Positions 23,951 to 35,672 of a stretch of DNA of 64,000 bases are shown piece after piece. The stretch's first letter is position 1. Every line of letters begins with the position of its first letter. The stretch is from Haliotis asinina (taxonomy: Eukaryota; Mollusca; Gastropoda; Lepetellida; Haliotidae): positions 31,233,554 through 31,297,553 of the forward strand of contig NC_090282.1 of the NCBI RefSeq assembly GCF_037392515.1, in the 5' to 3' direction. Position numbers and translations under genes: made by a program. A model generated the notes under the pieces. It made no database searches. It saw only the letters and a program-made list of their open reading frames with translations, and had not been told where the DNA came from.

Positions 23951-25369
23951 CGAAACCCCCGACATGAATGATTTTTTTAATTAAACTTAAGATCGCCCAG
24001 GTAAGGTCCATCGTTGATTCATGTTCTGCTATGTACGAAATCTCAATCCACAGTGAGACCGTAGATTTTGTTACTTTGATTTTCGGATCCTTCGAACATA
24101 AAATCAAATCACAATTGCAAGTGTGTTCTTTTTCACCTTTACAGATAGACAATACACATAATGCAACTTGAAGGATTTTTTACTTGACTAAAGCAAAATG
24201 TTTCCAGAATAAATTGTCATTGTGTTTCACTCTCGCCTTACTAATCCAAACATTCCTTTAATATGTTTTTTTTTTTTTTTTTAAAAATATTGTTCTATAC
24301 ACATTATCTCTCGGTGCTTATCTACTGGCCGATAAATGTTTCACCTTCGAAATCTGATAACCTTCATAAAAGGTCTGGACAAACGTTAGGACTTGGTCAA
24401 GAAACATTCTCCACTTCAAGCGAAAAACATTTGCTTGACCTCCTAGTGTTAAAACTTGGTCACATGGCCCAAGCCCCAGTAATCTTAGCTTTGGAAGCTT
24501 GCTTGACGCCCAAAGTTAAAACTTGGTCAAATGGTCGAACTCCTAGTAATTTGAGTATTTGGAATTCTGAAGTATCGCTCAAGATACCTCAAAACCACTC
24601 GTAGATTCCTGGTACAAACATCAACGGCAGGTGATTTCTCAACTACCTCCCATGGCCTTTTGTCACTGATATCTTCATGGTTGCCCACCATTGAGTCACC
24701 CATCACGGCAATCCAAGATTTCACTTTGCCCGAAAAAATAAAAATCAACGTTTCCTGTCCTATCTGTCTATCACTCGCCTACAAATAGGCACATAAGTGG
24801 TTAATCGCAGCGATAGAGCAATCGAAAGAAAAAAACATAACGTCGCTCCTGGCGGAAAGGACGTATACTATTAATATTTCAAACCATCCTCCCTTTTTAA
24901 AATTATCCCCCTATTACTATCTTCTACCCCCACCTATAAAGTTAGATTTAGAGCTATATATATTCAATAACGTGTAATTACGTTTATGTCTTGCCGGTAG
25001 CAAGGCCTACATAGAAAAGAAAGAACTTGTAGGCTATCCAAGCTCTTGCTGCTGGACTCATAAAGCTCGTTCACAACAAAGGCGTATTCTTTATCAAATA
25101 TAACTATCAGCTCCTGGCCAAATTTAGTTTTAGCGCCCGCTCTGAGAATTTAAACATTATTCATGGTGTGACAACATTTTGAAATTGATTACCTGGTGTG
25201 AATCCTTTGTTTTTCCCGAGTACAACCTCTGGTAGTTATCATGCAAACTAAGGGATGGAAAGTAGTTTTAAGCCGCAGTATGTAACATTAGGTTTCGCGA
25301 TGGCTTGTAAACAATCGAAAGTGAACCGGGCAACCGTTTAAGTGACTGAACGTCGTTAAGGCACGCTAA
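23951..25369. other. No gene; contains a 68-bp imperfect tandem duplication
   Basis: 24433-24500 and 24501-24568 are diverged direct copies (shared GTTAAAACTTGGTCA). A T-run lies at 24265-24282. Nothing coding recognised. Confidence 0.5.
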
Positions 25370-25585
25370 ACCCGTGAAGATCCGGGTTGGGATTGATCTT
25401 CAGTGGACTAATGGGACTGGATGGTCGGGCTCGCTGATTTGGTTTACACTGCTCAGCGCATCCCAAGTGCACAGACCGATGCTCATGACACTGATCACTG
25501 GATTGTGTGGTCCAGACTATTTACGACCGACGTTGTATAGTTGGAATGTGGCGTAAAACTAAACTCACTCACTCACTCACTCACT
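25370..25585 (+). mobile_element. SINE family A copy, 5'-shortened internally
   Basis: Begins ACCCGTGAAGATCCGGG and ends with five ACTC units. The internal 22-bp duplication region is reduced. Confidence 0.93.
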
Positions 25586-25945
25586 ATTTCTTCCACACAA
25601 CGACTAGAACATGTATATGCATGAATCATGTATTACATGCGCGTCAAAACTACGAAGGGATCTTTGTAGGGAATTTGCTGAACATATTATTTACTTGACA
25701 GTATTCTAACATGTGTTTGGGTCATGGAGTAGAAAGCACTGTCAAGTAAATCAAGGGCAAATATATATTTTATAAGGTTAAAAGCAAGTAAATGGTGATG
25801 GTTTTATCGACTACCGTTGGTTGTACACACCACTAGTCAATACTGTAAACGGTATGGGTTACAACACTAGGATCCCCTACTATATCAGGCACAAGGAAGA
25901 CACACACCCCTTCTTGAGCTGTTGTTGCTCCAGTGTCGTACTGAG

Positions 25946-26245
25946 GTCTAGACTAACAACTAGTCTCTGAAATGAACATATTTTACTGAACAAAGTTCAT
26001 AGTTAAAAAATAATAATATAATGAAATGGAGCCCTGAGACTTTCTTCATTTTCAGAGGCTATTTTCCTGAAGCTACTTGCCACATTTTCTAGATTTGCAT
26101 GGGCTTTCTTGGATATATTTGCTTCAGGGTCTGCACGACAGACTAGCTGAGGCCATGGATGTATAGAAATTCTATCCTTCGAAGAGGCAAGTCTCGATAA
26201 GCGGGCAGTACAGTCTCCACTCTGCTAGATGAATGCTTATATTTT
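25946..26245 (+). mobile_element. Family D element
   Basis: Begins with the near-palindrome AGACTAACAACTAGTCTCTG and matches 5583-5826 throughout. Its 3' part (GGCAAGTCTCGATAAGCGGG, CAGTACAGTCT) also matches 46300-46400. Confidence 0.85.
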
Positions 26246-27237
26246 ATAGAAATTATCATTTAAACAATTCATTATTACCTTAGGGACTTGTGCAAGTCTA
26301 CCGTTCAGCCAACCTCTAAACGTGTTTACTGTCATGGTATGCAGTGTAAAATGAAGACTTAGGTAGCGCTTCAATAGTCTATTACGCAAATATCAACATC
26401 GGAGTGACTTGGGACACATTTCTCGTGTAAAGTCACATGGAGTTTATGAAATATTAATAATACTGAAGTATCGCAGTCTGTTTGCAATGCCCATATGTAA
26501 TAGTTACAACTAGCCGCGGTCTGTATGTAGGTTAATGGAATGAGAATCGAAGTGAGACAAATTCGGATTAATCCATTCGACATTTTAACGCCAATAACAT
26601 TTTACAAACAGTAAAATACACATTAAAAACCTGAAACGGATTGACGAGTTTTTGTTAACCAGTGCACTCAGTGATAACATAGGTTCTTGTCTGAAATAAA
26701 AATAATAAAATGCATCCCAAGAATGATATTTCTGTCATTCTGATATGGCTGTCAGAAACGCAAATGCCACGAGTATTGCTGCAACCCTCCATTAAGCAAC
26801 CCAAGTGCTTAACCAGTATTTCGTGACTTCGCTAAGTTGACATTGAAGCTCTTCTGCTTAAACATTATAAACACACAGGAAAGAATGTAAAAATAAGGCG
26901 TAGAACACGACACGCACAATCATCTTCAGGTTGCAAATCTAATTTAAGTTATTGGTATCCACCGCCAAAAGTTAAATCTGCTTTGACACACGTCAAAAGT
27001 GAATAGTGGTGTGTGCAATAGTTTTGTTTCATCACTTATACATAATTACACATTGCATAAACGCCTCCCAGACGGGTTATGGGAGTTAGTAATACATAGG
27101 AAAGCCTTGGTAATGGTTGGTTAATAATCGTATGATGCATATTTGCCGTTAATGCGTAAGTACCCGTATTAAATAAAAAGCTTGGATTCGCTATTCAATA
27201 AGTAACTGAAGATCTTGATTAGAATTTATTTTCAGGA
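26246..27237. other. No recognised feature
   Basis: AT-rich, short frames only. Confidence 0.4.
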
Positions 27238-27432
27238 AACCATTGTCGTAAGAGGGGACTAACGGGATCGGGTAGTAAGACTCCTCGCTGACTTGGTTGA
27301 CGCATGTTATTGTAATTCCATTTGTAGATCGATGTTCATGATGTCATCCCCTGGATTGTTTGGTCCAGATTCGATTATTTACAGACCACTGTCGTATAGC
27401 CTGAATATTGCTGAGTGTGGCGTTAGACAAAA
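27238..27432 (+). mobile_element. SINE family A fragment
   Basis: Starts inside the element at ATTGTCGTAAGAGG and runs to TGAGTGTGGCGTTAGACAAA, with an AAAC-type rather than ACTC-type end. Confidence 0.88.
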
Positions 27433-27483
27433 AACGCACAAACAAATGAAACTAATTCGACTTAGCAACGCTGTTACTACTTA

Positions 27484-28148
27484 CAAGTCAAAACACTGAT
27501 CATACAACAGTCTCGTTTCCTTTTGACTGGGTTCCATCCTGTTCCAATACCCAGGTCAAACGTTTTAGAGAAAACATTGAAAGGGATACATAAATATTTA
27601 TCAGTGTCATTTGATATGTGTAAGCATTTGTATATTGCAATACTACACTCCTTCTAATCCTTGCAAACACGTCGCACAGCATGCTCTGTCGCACAGCGAG
27701 CTCTGACAAACGGAAACCTGGGAATGGTGGAAATCTCAAAACGAGGCTCTCTCCGCTCGAAAAGTTTGGCAGTCTAGTACGGAATTGAAATTACATCAAT
27801 CTCACTGTGCATTACATAACTACACTAAATAAACGCAAACAACGCATAACAGCTGTAACCAGTGAGCCAGATGCATTGTGAATCATTTTACGACCTCATC
27901 AAACAGGGGCAATCTGTGATGTCTTAGTTATGGTCACGCTACCTACACCTCGACATAAAATATAGAAATATGATGTTGTTAAAGTTTAAACTTAAACGTC
28001 ATCTGTAAATAATACTTTTCTTATTAAACAAGGTATTGGAATTCAGTATAACCAGAGTTGTTTGTGGTGTCTTTTTTCACGTTCACAGGAGAAAATACGG
28101 ATCGGCTGAAAAGTAGGTCATTGTCTGAATAGGTCAATGAGATTCATG
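27484..28148 (-). mobile_element. Family C element, copy 2
   Basis: Inverted relative to 20762-21418, same extent. Stops interrupt every frame of length. Confidence 0.8.
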
Positions 28149-28519
28149 CTTGTGTATGTTAGAGACTGGAAACAGACTTAATATAACAAGAGTGAATAAG
28201 AGGCATGAACACCTCAGCTCAACAGAATGGTATGATGAATGAACGAATGTATGTAATAAACAAATGACTATGTCAGTAAATGTCTCGTCTTTCTCTGTAT
28301 GATCGTCAAAGGGATATAACTCCATTAAATTTTGCGTTAATTATCTGTAACTCGGACTGATGCCTAATTCGGACTTTTCAGTCGGTCCAAAATAAGTGCA
28401 CTGTATGACGTAAATCAGTTATAATGCTAACATTCATCGACCTAGTTTAACTTGGCTTATGTCTTCATTAACGCGGGTGACCAATGGTTTGAAACTGTCA
28501 CGCTGACGGTCGGCTAGAG
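28149..28519. other. Spacer upstream of a possible first exon
   Basis: A CCAAT motif lies at about 28480 (GACCAATGG), roughly 40 bp before the first ATG of the candidate exon. Nothing else recognised. Confidence 0.3.
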
Positions 28520-28722
28520 ATGAATGTCACAAATTCGTCGTGGACATTCAGGACTTTCATCACATTTTCGAGAGTGTGCCAGATTTTTTGCGGAAAGATG
28601 TTTCATTTGGAGATGGAGTTGTGTGCCTTTTTGTACGCTATTTCCGTTGCCATGACCTTGTGCGTGAAATTCACTGTTTTGCGTGTGCCTGTACGCTACG
28701 TTTTTAATGAAGATGGAAACAG
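28520..28722 (+). CDS. Possible first coding exon, unidentified
   Basis: An open frame from an ATG at 28520 (in-frame ATGs also at 28598 and 28613) runs into a good donor, AACAG|GTAACG, after 28722, leaving phase 2. From the third ATG the product starts with a hydrophobic stretch (ELCAFLYAISVAMTLCV) that could be a signal peptide or membrane anchor. A CCAAT box lies just upstream. No family is recognised and no following exon was found. A family D repeat starts about 80 bp further on. Chance is a real possibility. Confidence 0.22.
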
Positions 28723-28804
28723 GTAACGAACAAGGCGTCGTTGTCGGTGCCGTGATAGCTCTGTGGATAGCCTCTTTGAAAATTGATAGACGTTTGAAGG
28801 TATA

Positions 28805-29000
28805 CGAAAGCCTAGCCTCTGAAAATGTATAATTTTGATAGCAACAGATAACTCAAATTAAACTGAAAAGGAGAACCAGAGAGATCGGGAATCCCGACGG
28901 ATGCCTGCAGTTGTTTCTTTTGTTGCATCTGCTTTGCGGAAAGGCTGAGCAAGGGCAAACAATGTGGTTCATAGACTGTGCGACAGAACAGTTTAAAGCA
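28805..29000 (+). mobile_element. Family D-related fragment
   Basis: CTAGCCTCTGAAAATGTATA, the GAGAGATCGGGA region and AATGTGGTTCATAGACTGTG match the copies at 37785 and 40765. Confidence 0.6.
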
Positions 29001-29250
29001 GGGAGACTACATACAGTTGTACAATATCCCTGTTTAAAGGTAGCAGAACACGGTTTTGGAATCGGTCCAGTTTGTGTTTCACATGTTCAAAGATGCTATG
29101 TTAAAGGTATTGTAGGTTTTGTTTGTTAACCGTGTAATATATACGTTATTTTAGATACATCACAGCTGTGTCAGTCAGTGTCTTGTATGAGGCAAGCCAA
29201 AAGTCTGGGACGTTCCCCAAACTGATGATTCCAAGTCACAAAAGGAAACC

Positions 29251-29345
29251 ATGGCTCACTTGCACAAAGCGATATTAGCGTTGCAATGATTGTATATCCA
29301 AATTCTTCAACACATGCCTAAGATAGTCTTAACGCTAATTGTGCA
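29251..29345. repeat. Small foldback with CACAAAGCGAT ends
   Basis: TTGCACAAAGCGATATTAGC at the left is complemented by a GCTAATTGTGCAA-type right end. Probably a remnant of the same family as 22861-23354. Confidence 0.55.
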
Positions 29346-29387
29346 ACTGGGCCTGGAACATAACCTAGTTGAACAATGGAACTGGAT

Positions 29388-29585
29388 TTGTTTGTTTGTT
29401 GTTTAACTTCACACTCAGCAATATTCCACCTATGTGGCTGGGGTCTGTAAATAATTTTGTCTGAACCAGATAATCCAGTGATCAACAGCATGGTCATCGA
29501 TCTACGCAACTGGCATACGATCGCATGCATCAACCAAGTCCTGACCACCTGATCCCGTTAGTCACCTCTTACGACATACATGGAC
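29388..29585 (-). mobile_element. SINE family A with TTTG/AAAC tail
   Basis: Ends (in this orientation starts) with TTTGTTTGTTGTTTAAC instead of GAGT repeats. The body is otherwise typical. Confidence 0.9.
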
Positions 29586-32383
29586 TGGTGAAGACCAATT
29601 ATAATCGTGTCTTCACCAGTATCAGAATCGGAGGACACGGTACAGACACAGACATTAAGTCTCTGGCACAAGCAATGCACAGAACAACTATGAACAACAG
29701 TGCCTTAGATGATGGGTCACATCCCCTCCCTTCCCATCCTTTGGTCTTCTGTACAAAACTTTTATGAAATCAAACACATTTGCTTCCTTTAAATAAATAT
29801 TAAAACTGTAATGTTGCACTTGAATTGACTGTTTGACTCCGAGCTGGGTATATGATCATTATTCCACAGTCAAGTTGATGGACAAGGAATCTAGCTGCGT
29901 TCAGGCTCTCAGAGCAGTGACCTACTTTAACTGACTGTTATTCAAACGACTTCTGTGTCCTTAAGAATCATATTCCAAAAACAGGCTCCTTATATGCGAA
30001 GGTAGTTTAAGCTAAACGCTCAATGGAAAGAAACACCGTCAGCTTTCTATAGAGTGAAAGGTCCTCGAAACACAGTGTTTAGGATAACAATCATTCTTTG
30101 ATAAGTCACATGAGCACTTACGTTGTCTTTTATGTCGTGTCTATTTATGACATGGACGGTCGATCCCCTACAATTATCACCCACACACATCGTACACAGC
30201 CCCATCAGCGATGTCCCTACTCCACAGGGGACGTTTAACGGAATCTATTGATCTATCTACTGGTTTAGTTTTGTGCTGAGAGTACTCATTCAAAGTTCGA
30301 TTCCCAGATTTTAGACGATCAATTGTGGTGTCAAATCTACATTTACCAATTCTCCACATTTGTTTCGGGCCACAAGGTCAAGGTCAGCCGGACGAACTAA
30401 ACTAAACCACCGCAAATCGTTTTGCTGTTGTCTGTGCGTTATTTGTAACAGGATCCCAGTAGACGGGGAACCAAATCCCTGATTAGCCGTGATTATGATC
30501 CTCGGCTTAGCATCCTTATCCTGTTCTCGGGTTTCACCAAAATGGCGAATATCTGTGGGATTTTCTTCCACATTCAGCTGACATGTCGATATAGAAATAA
30601 AAATTGAGGTGACAATGCCACGCTGGCAAGAAGCTGGAGCAGCGCTTTCCAATAATCACTCACTCATTCCCTAAATTGATAAACAGGTGCTGTGAAAGAC
30701 GCGACGACTTCCCCGTGAAGAGGACCGTTATTTCAATTAATGCGGGCTATTTGATTAGTGCAACATGAATTAATGACTGCACTGTGTTGTGACCGAAATT
30801 GGAATCACCCCGCAGGTTCCCTGGATGAAGGAAGCAAGTGAGTCACGTGTATGGTCACCACTGACAGCTCCCATCAGTGTCGCCAAGCTCATGCAATTAG
30901 TGCCACATACGAATGCATAAGCCGCGATGGGGGACAGAGAGATCACGCTTTGCAATAACGGAAACCAGAAAACCTTTATCCGAAATATACACTCTTAGCG
31001 CTCCGCGTCGAACAGGTTACTGGTTGTTCATGTTTGTCAAAGAAAGTGATTGAGATGTGAATTGGGTGGTTTGGCTCTGTGTATTGGCCGACTGTATATC
31101 ATAATATCCGTGCTTTAACAACAGTCACCGTTAACTTAGCCCTCATTGACTCATTTACAGAGTACCTTTGGAAATTTTAACTGTGGTCAAAAACATGCAA
31201 ACAAAAGATCAACTTGTCCGAGTCAAGAAGTTACACAGGCACTTTTAACTTTTAGTATAATCTTCTTTTTCTTCATATTTGTGGGAATATTATTAATTGC
31301 GGCGTAAAATAAACAAAGAAAACATCAATGTGTACTATTTAGAATGATAGATAATGAAATTCTATAAATATAGCTGCCATGGATGAAGTCGCATTTTTTT
31401 CAAAACGATATATGGGTTTGAGAAGTTCTTATTATCTACAACTAGCAAGTGCAGTTTCATAATTACCTGTCCTCATGTCGTGTATGCATAATAAAATACT
31501 GACAATCTCGTTCACTGTGCACAGATAAAGAAACAAAACTTGATGATATATTCAGAATTTGGATCTTGACAGTCATTTGGTGTAAGTGCCAGTTACGTTA
31601 CCTATCAAACGTCAGAAATGGACAAGGAATCTATTTCTTTAATGGAATCACCCCAGCAGTGCAGTGCCTGTCAAACCCAAATCGTATGTATGTAATAAAC
31701 AAGGCGGTTTGTCGGGTAAACATTCACTTGCATCCACTCCAATCTGAAGAGGACATGTGATGAATGGATTTGATCAACTGTCCGCACCCGCCACTGTCAT
31801 AATGTATTGATTTCCCGTAACTATCTGTTCACGTAGACCACATGCATTGTGCAAACAAACCATGCTGTTATGGTGAGAGCGTAAATGCCATCGTCAGTCA
31901 TCGCGACGTTATAATGGTCCATGCATACAACTTTATGGAATCTTGGAAGGGACATATGGTGTCGCCCTTACAAAAACAAGCAAAAGGTGTTAAAAATTGA
32001 CCAAAGTGAGACTATGCCATAACACATTTTGACCATTTGTCACGGCGTCGCAGTTCAAATATATTGTTTATTCTGCCAAAGGGTGGCAGTGCCACAAGTG
32101 GTCAAGATGTCGACTTGTCAAGATTGTCTCACTTCGATTAATTAGGACTCTTCTCGTTATTGTAAGGGGTGAGGATGCTATAATGTCTCTCCTTGGATTC
32201 CATACAATTTCCCCCCCCTGTTTTACATATTACAGGCAGTGGACACCTAGGTAATATGGCCATACTCCACGTGGTATCACAATAAAACCATGTAACTGCA
32301 AACCTTTACAGTTTACCGAAAGGCATTATTCGCACTGCTAAGTCTTAAAACATGGATATGTGTGTTAAAGAAATATCAAAGGG
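29586..32383. other. 2.8 kb without a recognised gene
   Basis: Includes a 113-codon minus-strand frame (30652-30311) with no motif. The region 30700-31000 has few repeats. No repeat family recognised. Confidence 0.35.
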
Positions 32384-32653
32384 AGTGAGTGAGTGAGTTT
32401 AGTTTTACGCCGCACTCAGCAATATTACAGCTATATGGCGGCGGTCTGTAAATAATCGAGTATGGACCAGACAATCCAGTGATCAACAACATGACCATCG
32501 ATCTGTGCAATTGGGAACCGATGACATGTGTCAACCAAGTCAGCGAGCCTGACCACCCGATCCCGTTAGTCGCTTCTTACGACAAGCTGAGTCGCCTTTT
32601 ATGGCAAGCGTGGGTTCCTGAAGGCCTATTCTACCCCGGGGCCTTCACGGTTC
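32384..32653 (-). mobile_element. SINE family A, full length, perfect 13-bp TSD
   Basis: A 270-bp copy between AAATATCAAAGGG at 32371-32383 and 32654-32666. Starts with GAGTGAGTGAGTTTAG in this orientation and carries both 22-bp internal units. Probably one of the youngest insertions here. Confidence 0.97.
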
Positions 32654-32666
32654 AAATATCAAAGGG

Positions 32667-34347
32667 TATATGAATGTCCAGTAAAGCTGTTTGCAAGAAA
32701 CTCACCCTCATTGCCCTTCCCACAACCTGCAGTTATCGCTTGCTTTGGATTTAGTGCTATGACATTCTCTGTTTTCAAATAATGTAATGACTATGTATGT
32801 TTTCAAATTAATATTGGACTTCGTTCTTAAAATGCTTATGATTAGAGACTTGGTCTCGTCATTATATGGCTGGAATATTGCCAGAGTGACGTGAAATCCA
32901 ACCCAACTCAACTCAACCCACAACCGGCACACACACACACACACCCTCTCCGACCCCCTACCCATCGTCTCTTGACCCTATGTATAACGTATAAACAGAC
33001 ACTAACACCAGCACGGTTTGGACTCAGGGGTGAATTACCGTTAAAGAAACAGCAGGGGGAGGGAGGCCGGCATTCACCTCATTCCTCATTACCCTAGTCT
33101 GCGCCCCTAGCCCCGGAATATGAGGTGTGGCAGTGGGGTAATTACTCCCCTTCTCTAAACACGATACGGAAACACAACGTTGGATTCACCTACTTAAAGC
33201 CTACGATTTGTTGGTCCATGTCGAATTAAACACCTGGAAAAATATTCCACTAGATTGTTTACATATGGAAGCCTAATTTGGGGGTAACGGAGTTCCATTT
33301 TGCACCGAATCACATCAACGCTAAATTATTGACTGCTACTCCTGGCGCGTAGACACCGTTCAATGGACAGGGACATAAACACACCAAGTTGATGAATTTA
33401 AATACGACATGCTCTTGAGACGGGGGAGAGTAATTCTCAGGAGCGCAGATGGTCTGGAAGCGTTGTGATTTTGTTTGTACAATATAGAGATTTCTTTCCA
33501 AAACATGCGTTATATTGGAATATGCACCATCCACCTCCATCGTCCATGATTGATAGCGCGTCTCATTGTTATGAAGCCTTCTTGATTCCATGTATCGTAA
33601 AACCAGGAGTAATTTTGATGTGATCGTTGATCTGTCAAAGTAGCTGAAAATTGCGGAGAGCGTGATCTATAAGGTTTATCAAAGCGCTCTTATTGTATGA
33701 TTTACAGGGGTATAAACCGTCGCGTCGTTAAATCCCTATCTCTTCGTCATTAAACCAAACAAAATGATTCACACTGTAAACAGCCCGACCACCTAAACCC
33801 CAAACTGCGCAAATGAGCCGGCGGGGCTTCTGAGCGAGGGGAGTGGAGCATTAATTAATTACTTCATTAATTAAATAACGATCTGCGAGACGAGGCACAC
33901 ACTCTGCCATCAACTATAAGTGCAAAATCAATTAAAGCGACACTACTGTTAAGGGTTAATTTCTATTTAGATTTGCGCTTTTATGAAGGGAAAAAGAAAA
34001 TATAAACAAATAAGAGACACATAATATGAAATTATAACAAACCACTGTGCTAAACTCTGTCCATACATGGAGACTATATACAGATTATGTCTGATTATCC
34101 CTGGTCCATATAACAAAACACCGCTGTGTTTAACTCCGAATCCAGGGGAAAAAAACTATTTCATCGTGGAATATTTCTTAACACACGTACTTATTCAAAC
34201 ATTTCATCATAATCTCTATGAAGACGTACAGCGAAGTAATTAAGAAACATATCCGGTCGACAATAAACGCTCAAAACCATTTATGATTTTAAAATGTCAG
34301 CGCTGAAACAGCATGCTGACAATGGACAACCTTCCGTCAAGATCCAG
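32667..34347. other. Non-coding stretch with an AT-rich homeobox-like site cluster
   Basis: Short (AC)n run at about 32929-32943. 33849-33880 is packed with TTAATTAATTA/ATTAATTAAAT motifs, a composition bound by many homeodomain proteins, next to unusually GC-rich sequence at 33815-33846. No gene seen. Confidence 0.35.
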
Positions 34348-34460
34348 GTTAGAACTCCCAGTGCATGGGTTCAAATCCAGGATAGGACTCAACCCTTCAT
34401 ATACCCGCTACGCTATTCGGTATAATTATTTTTGTAATTATACGTTATACCTTTGTTTCT
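34348..34460 (+). mobile_element. Family E element with tRNA-like B box
   Basis: Matches 54227-54330: AGAACTCCCAGTGCATGGG, GGTTCAAATCC (a perfect B-box consensus), CAGGATAGGACTCAACCC, CCGCTACGCTATT and GTTATACCTTTGTTTC. Confidence 0.75.
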
Positions 34461-34473
34461 TTTCTTAAAGTGG

Positions 34474-34733
34474 ACCCGTGAAGATCCGGGATAGAATAGA
34501 CCTTCAGCAACCCATGCTTGCCATAAAAACGCGACTATGCTTGTCTTAAAAGGCGACGAACGGGATCGGGTGGTCAGGCTCGCTGACTTAGCTGACACCT
34601 GTCATCTCCCGTTTTCGCCGATCGATGCTCCTTCTGCTGATCACTGGATTGTCTGGTCCAGACTCGAGTATTTACAGACCGCCACCATATAGATGGAATA
34701 TTGCTGAGTGCGACGTAACTAAAGTCACTCACT
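34474..34733 (+). mobile_element. SINE family A copy
   Basis: ACCCGTGAAGATCCGGGATA to AAAGTCACTCACTT, with both 22-bp units. It is inserted directly beside the family E element. Confidence 0.94.
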
Positions 34734-34761
34734 TTACTAAAACTGGTTTCAGCATCCGCCT

Positions 34762-34915
34762 ATCCTGGGAGGTGACTAACGACTCTGGGTTGTCAGGCTG
34801 GATGGATGTGTTGAGCCATGTCATCGTAACCCAGCTGTGTACGTCTATGCACAATCTTTTAATTGTCTCGAGTATTTACAGACTCCCGACTACTGCGTTA
34901 AACAACAAACACACA
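34762..34915 (+). mobile_element. Older SINE family A fragment with AAAC tail
   Basis: GGAGGTGACTAACGA, GGTTGTCAGGCTGG, TCGAGTATTTACAGACT and GCGTTAAACAACAAACACAC follow family A order but are diverged. It is a tandem neighbour of the copy at 34474, in the same orientation. Confidence 0.75.
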
Positions 34916-35499
34916 TATTTTGCAAGTATGGAATGTGTTCCAAATGCACGCTTTTTCCTCAGTAGGAATCTCCAAATTCAATACCTTCGGTGTGGAAGAC
35001 TTTATACCCTACGCGATCGCAAACACTATCACATGGCTATCGAACCTGGGTAATTTCAACTATACCTAAACTGCATCCATATGCATGTTGATGCTAAAGA
35101 GATTTAAAGTTGAAAGGCAGTGTCGGCTGGGCCATTACAGAAACGAACGCCCTTTAAGCTAAAGTGTTCACCAGCAGGGGCTGCCCACACATACCATTCC
35201 TCGTCATCTGTGGAGGATGTCCGGGGAATAAACCTCTCCTCTAAATTACTTTATGGAGTATTTATTGGCAACAAATTGATGAACATGTATGTTCAGTGGT
35301 GCCACGTGGTTCTAGACAGGGAGGAACGACACAGAAGAGCGGGGCAACATTCCTGTAAACCGCACGCTTACCCACAGACCCCTGCTGGCCACAACGCCTA
35401 CAAATGACCATAAGCTGCTTCTGGAAGACGACTTAATCTTAACACAAACTACATCTGTGTTAACCCTTTCTCTTACCAATTTCCCATTCTATTATACAG
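34916..35499. other. No recognised feature
   Basis: Short frames only; no repeat recognised. Confidence 0.35.
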
Positions 35500-35672
35500 A
35501 CCCTGAAACAGATATATGACAAGCTAGTCTCAAACATTTTATTAGTCCAGACTTCTCCAGTTCGTGAAAATGAAAAAAAGTCTCATGGTTCTTCATAATT
35601 GTGTGAAAGCAATTTAAGGACTATTTTTCTATGAAATATTTCATTCCTCAGACTAGATATTAGTCTTCCTCT
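35500..35672 (-). mobile_element. Family D element, diverged
   Basis: CAGACCCTGAAACAGATATA, GAAAATGAAAAAAAGTCTCA and CAGACTAGATATTAGTCTT match family D in reverse orientation. Confidence 0.75.

Noticed and set aside
30311-30652. 113-codon minus frame as a gene
   Set aside because: No recognisable domain, signal peptide or splice support.
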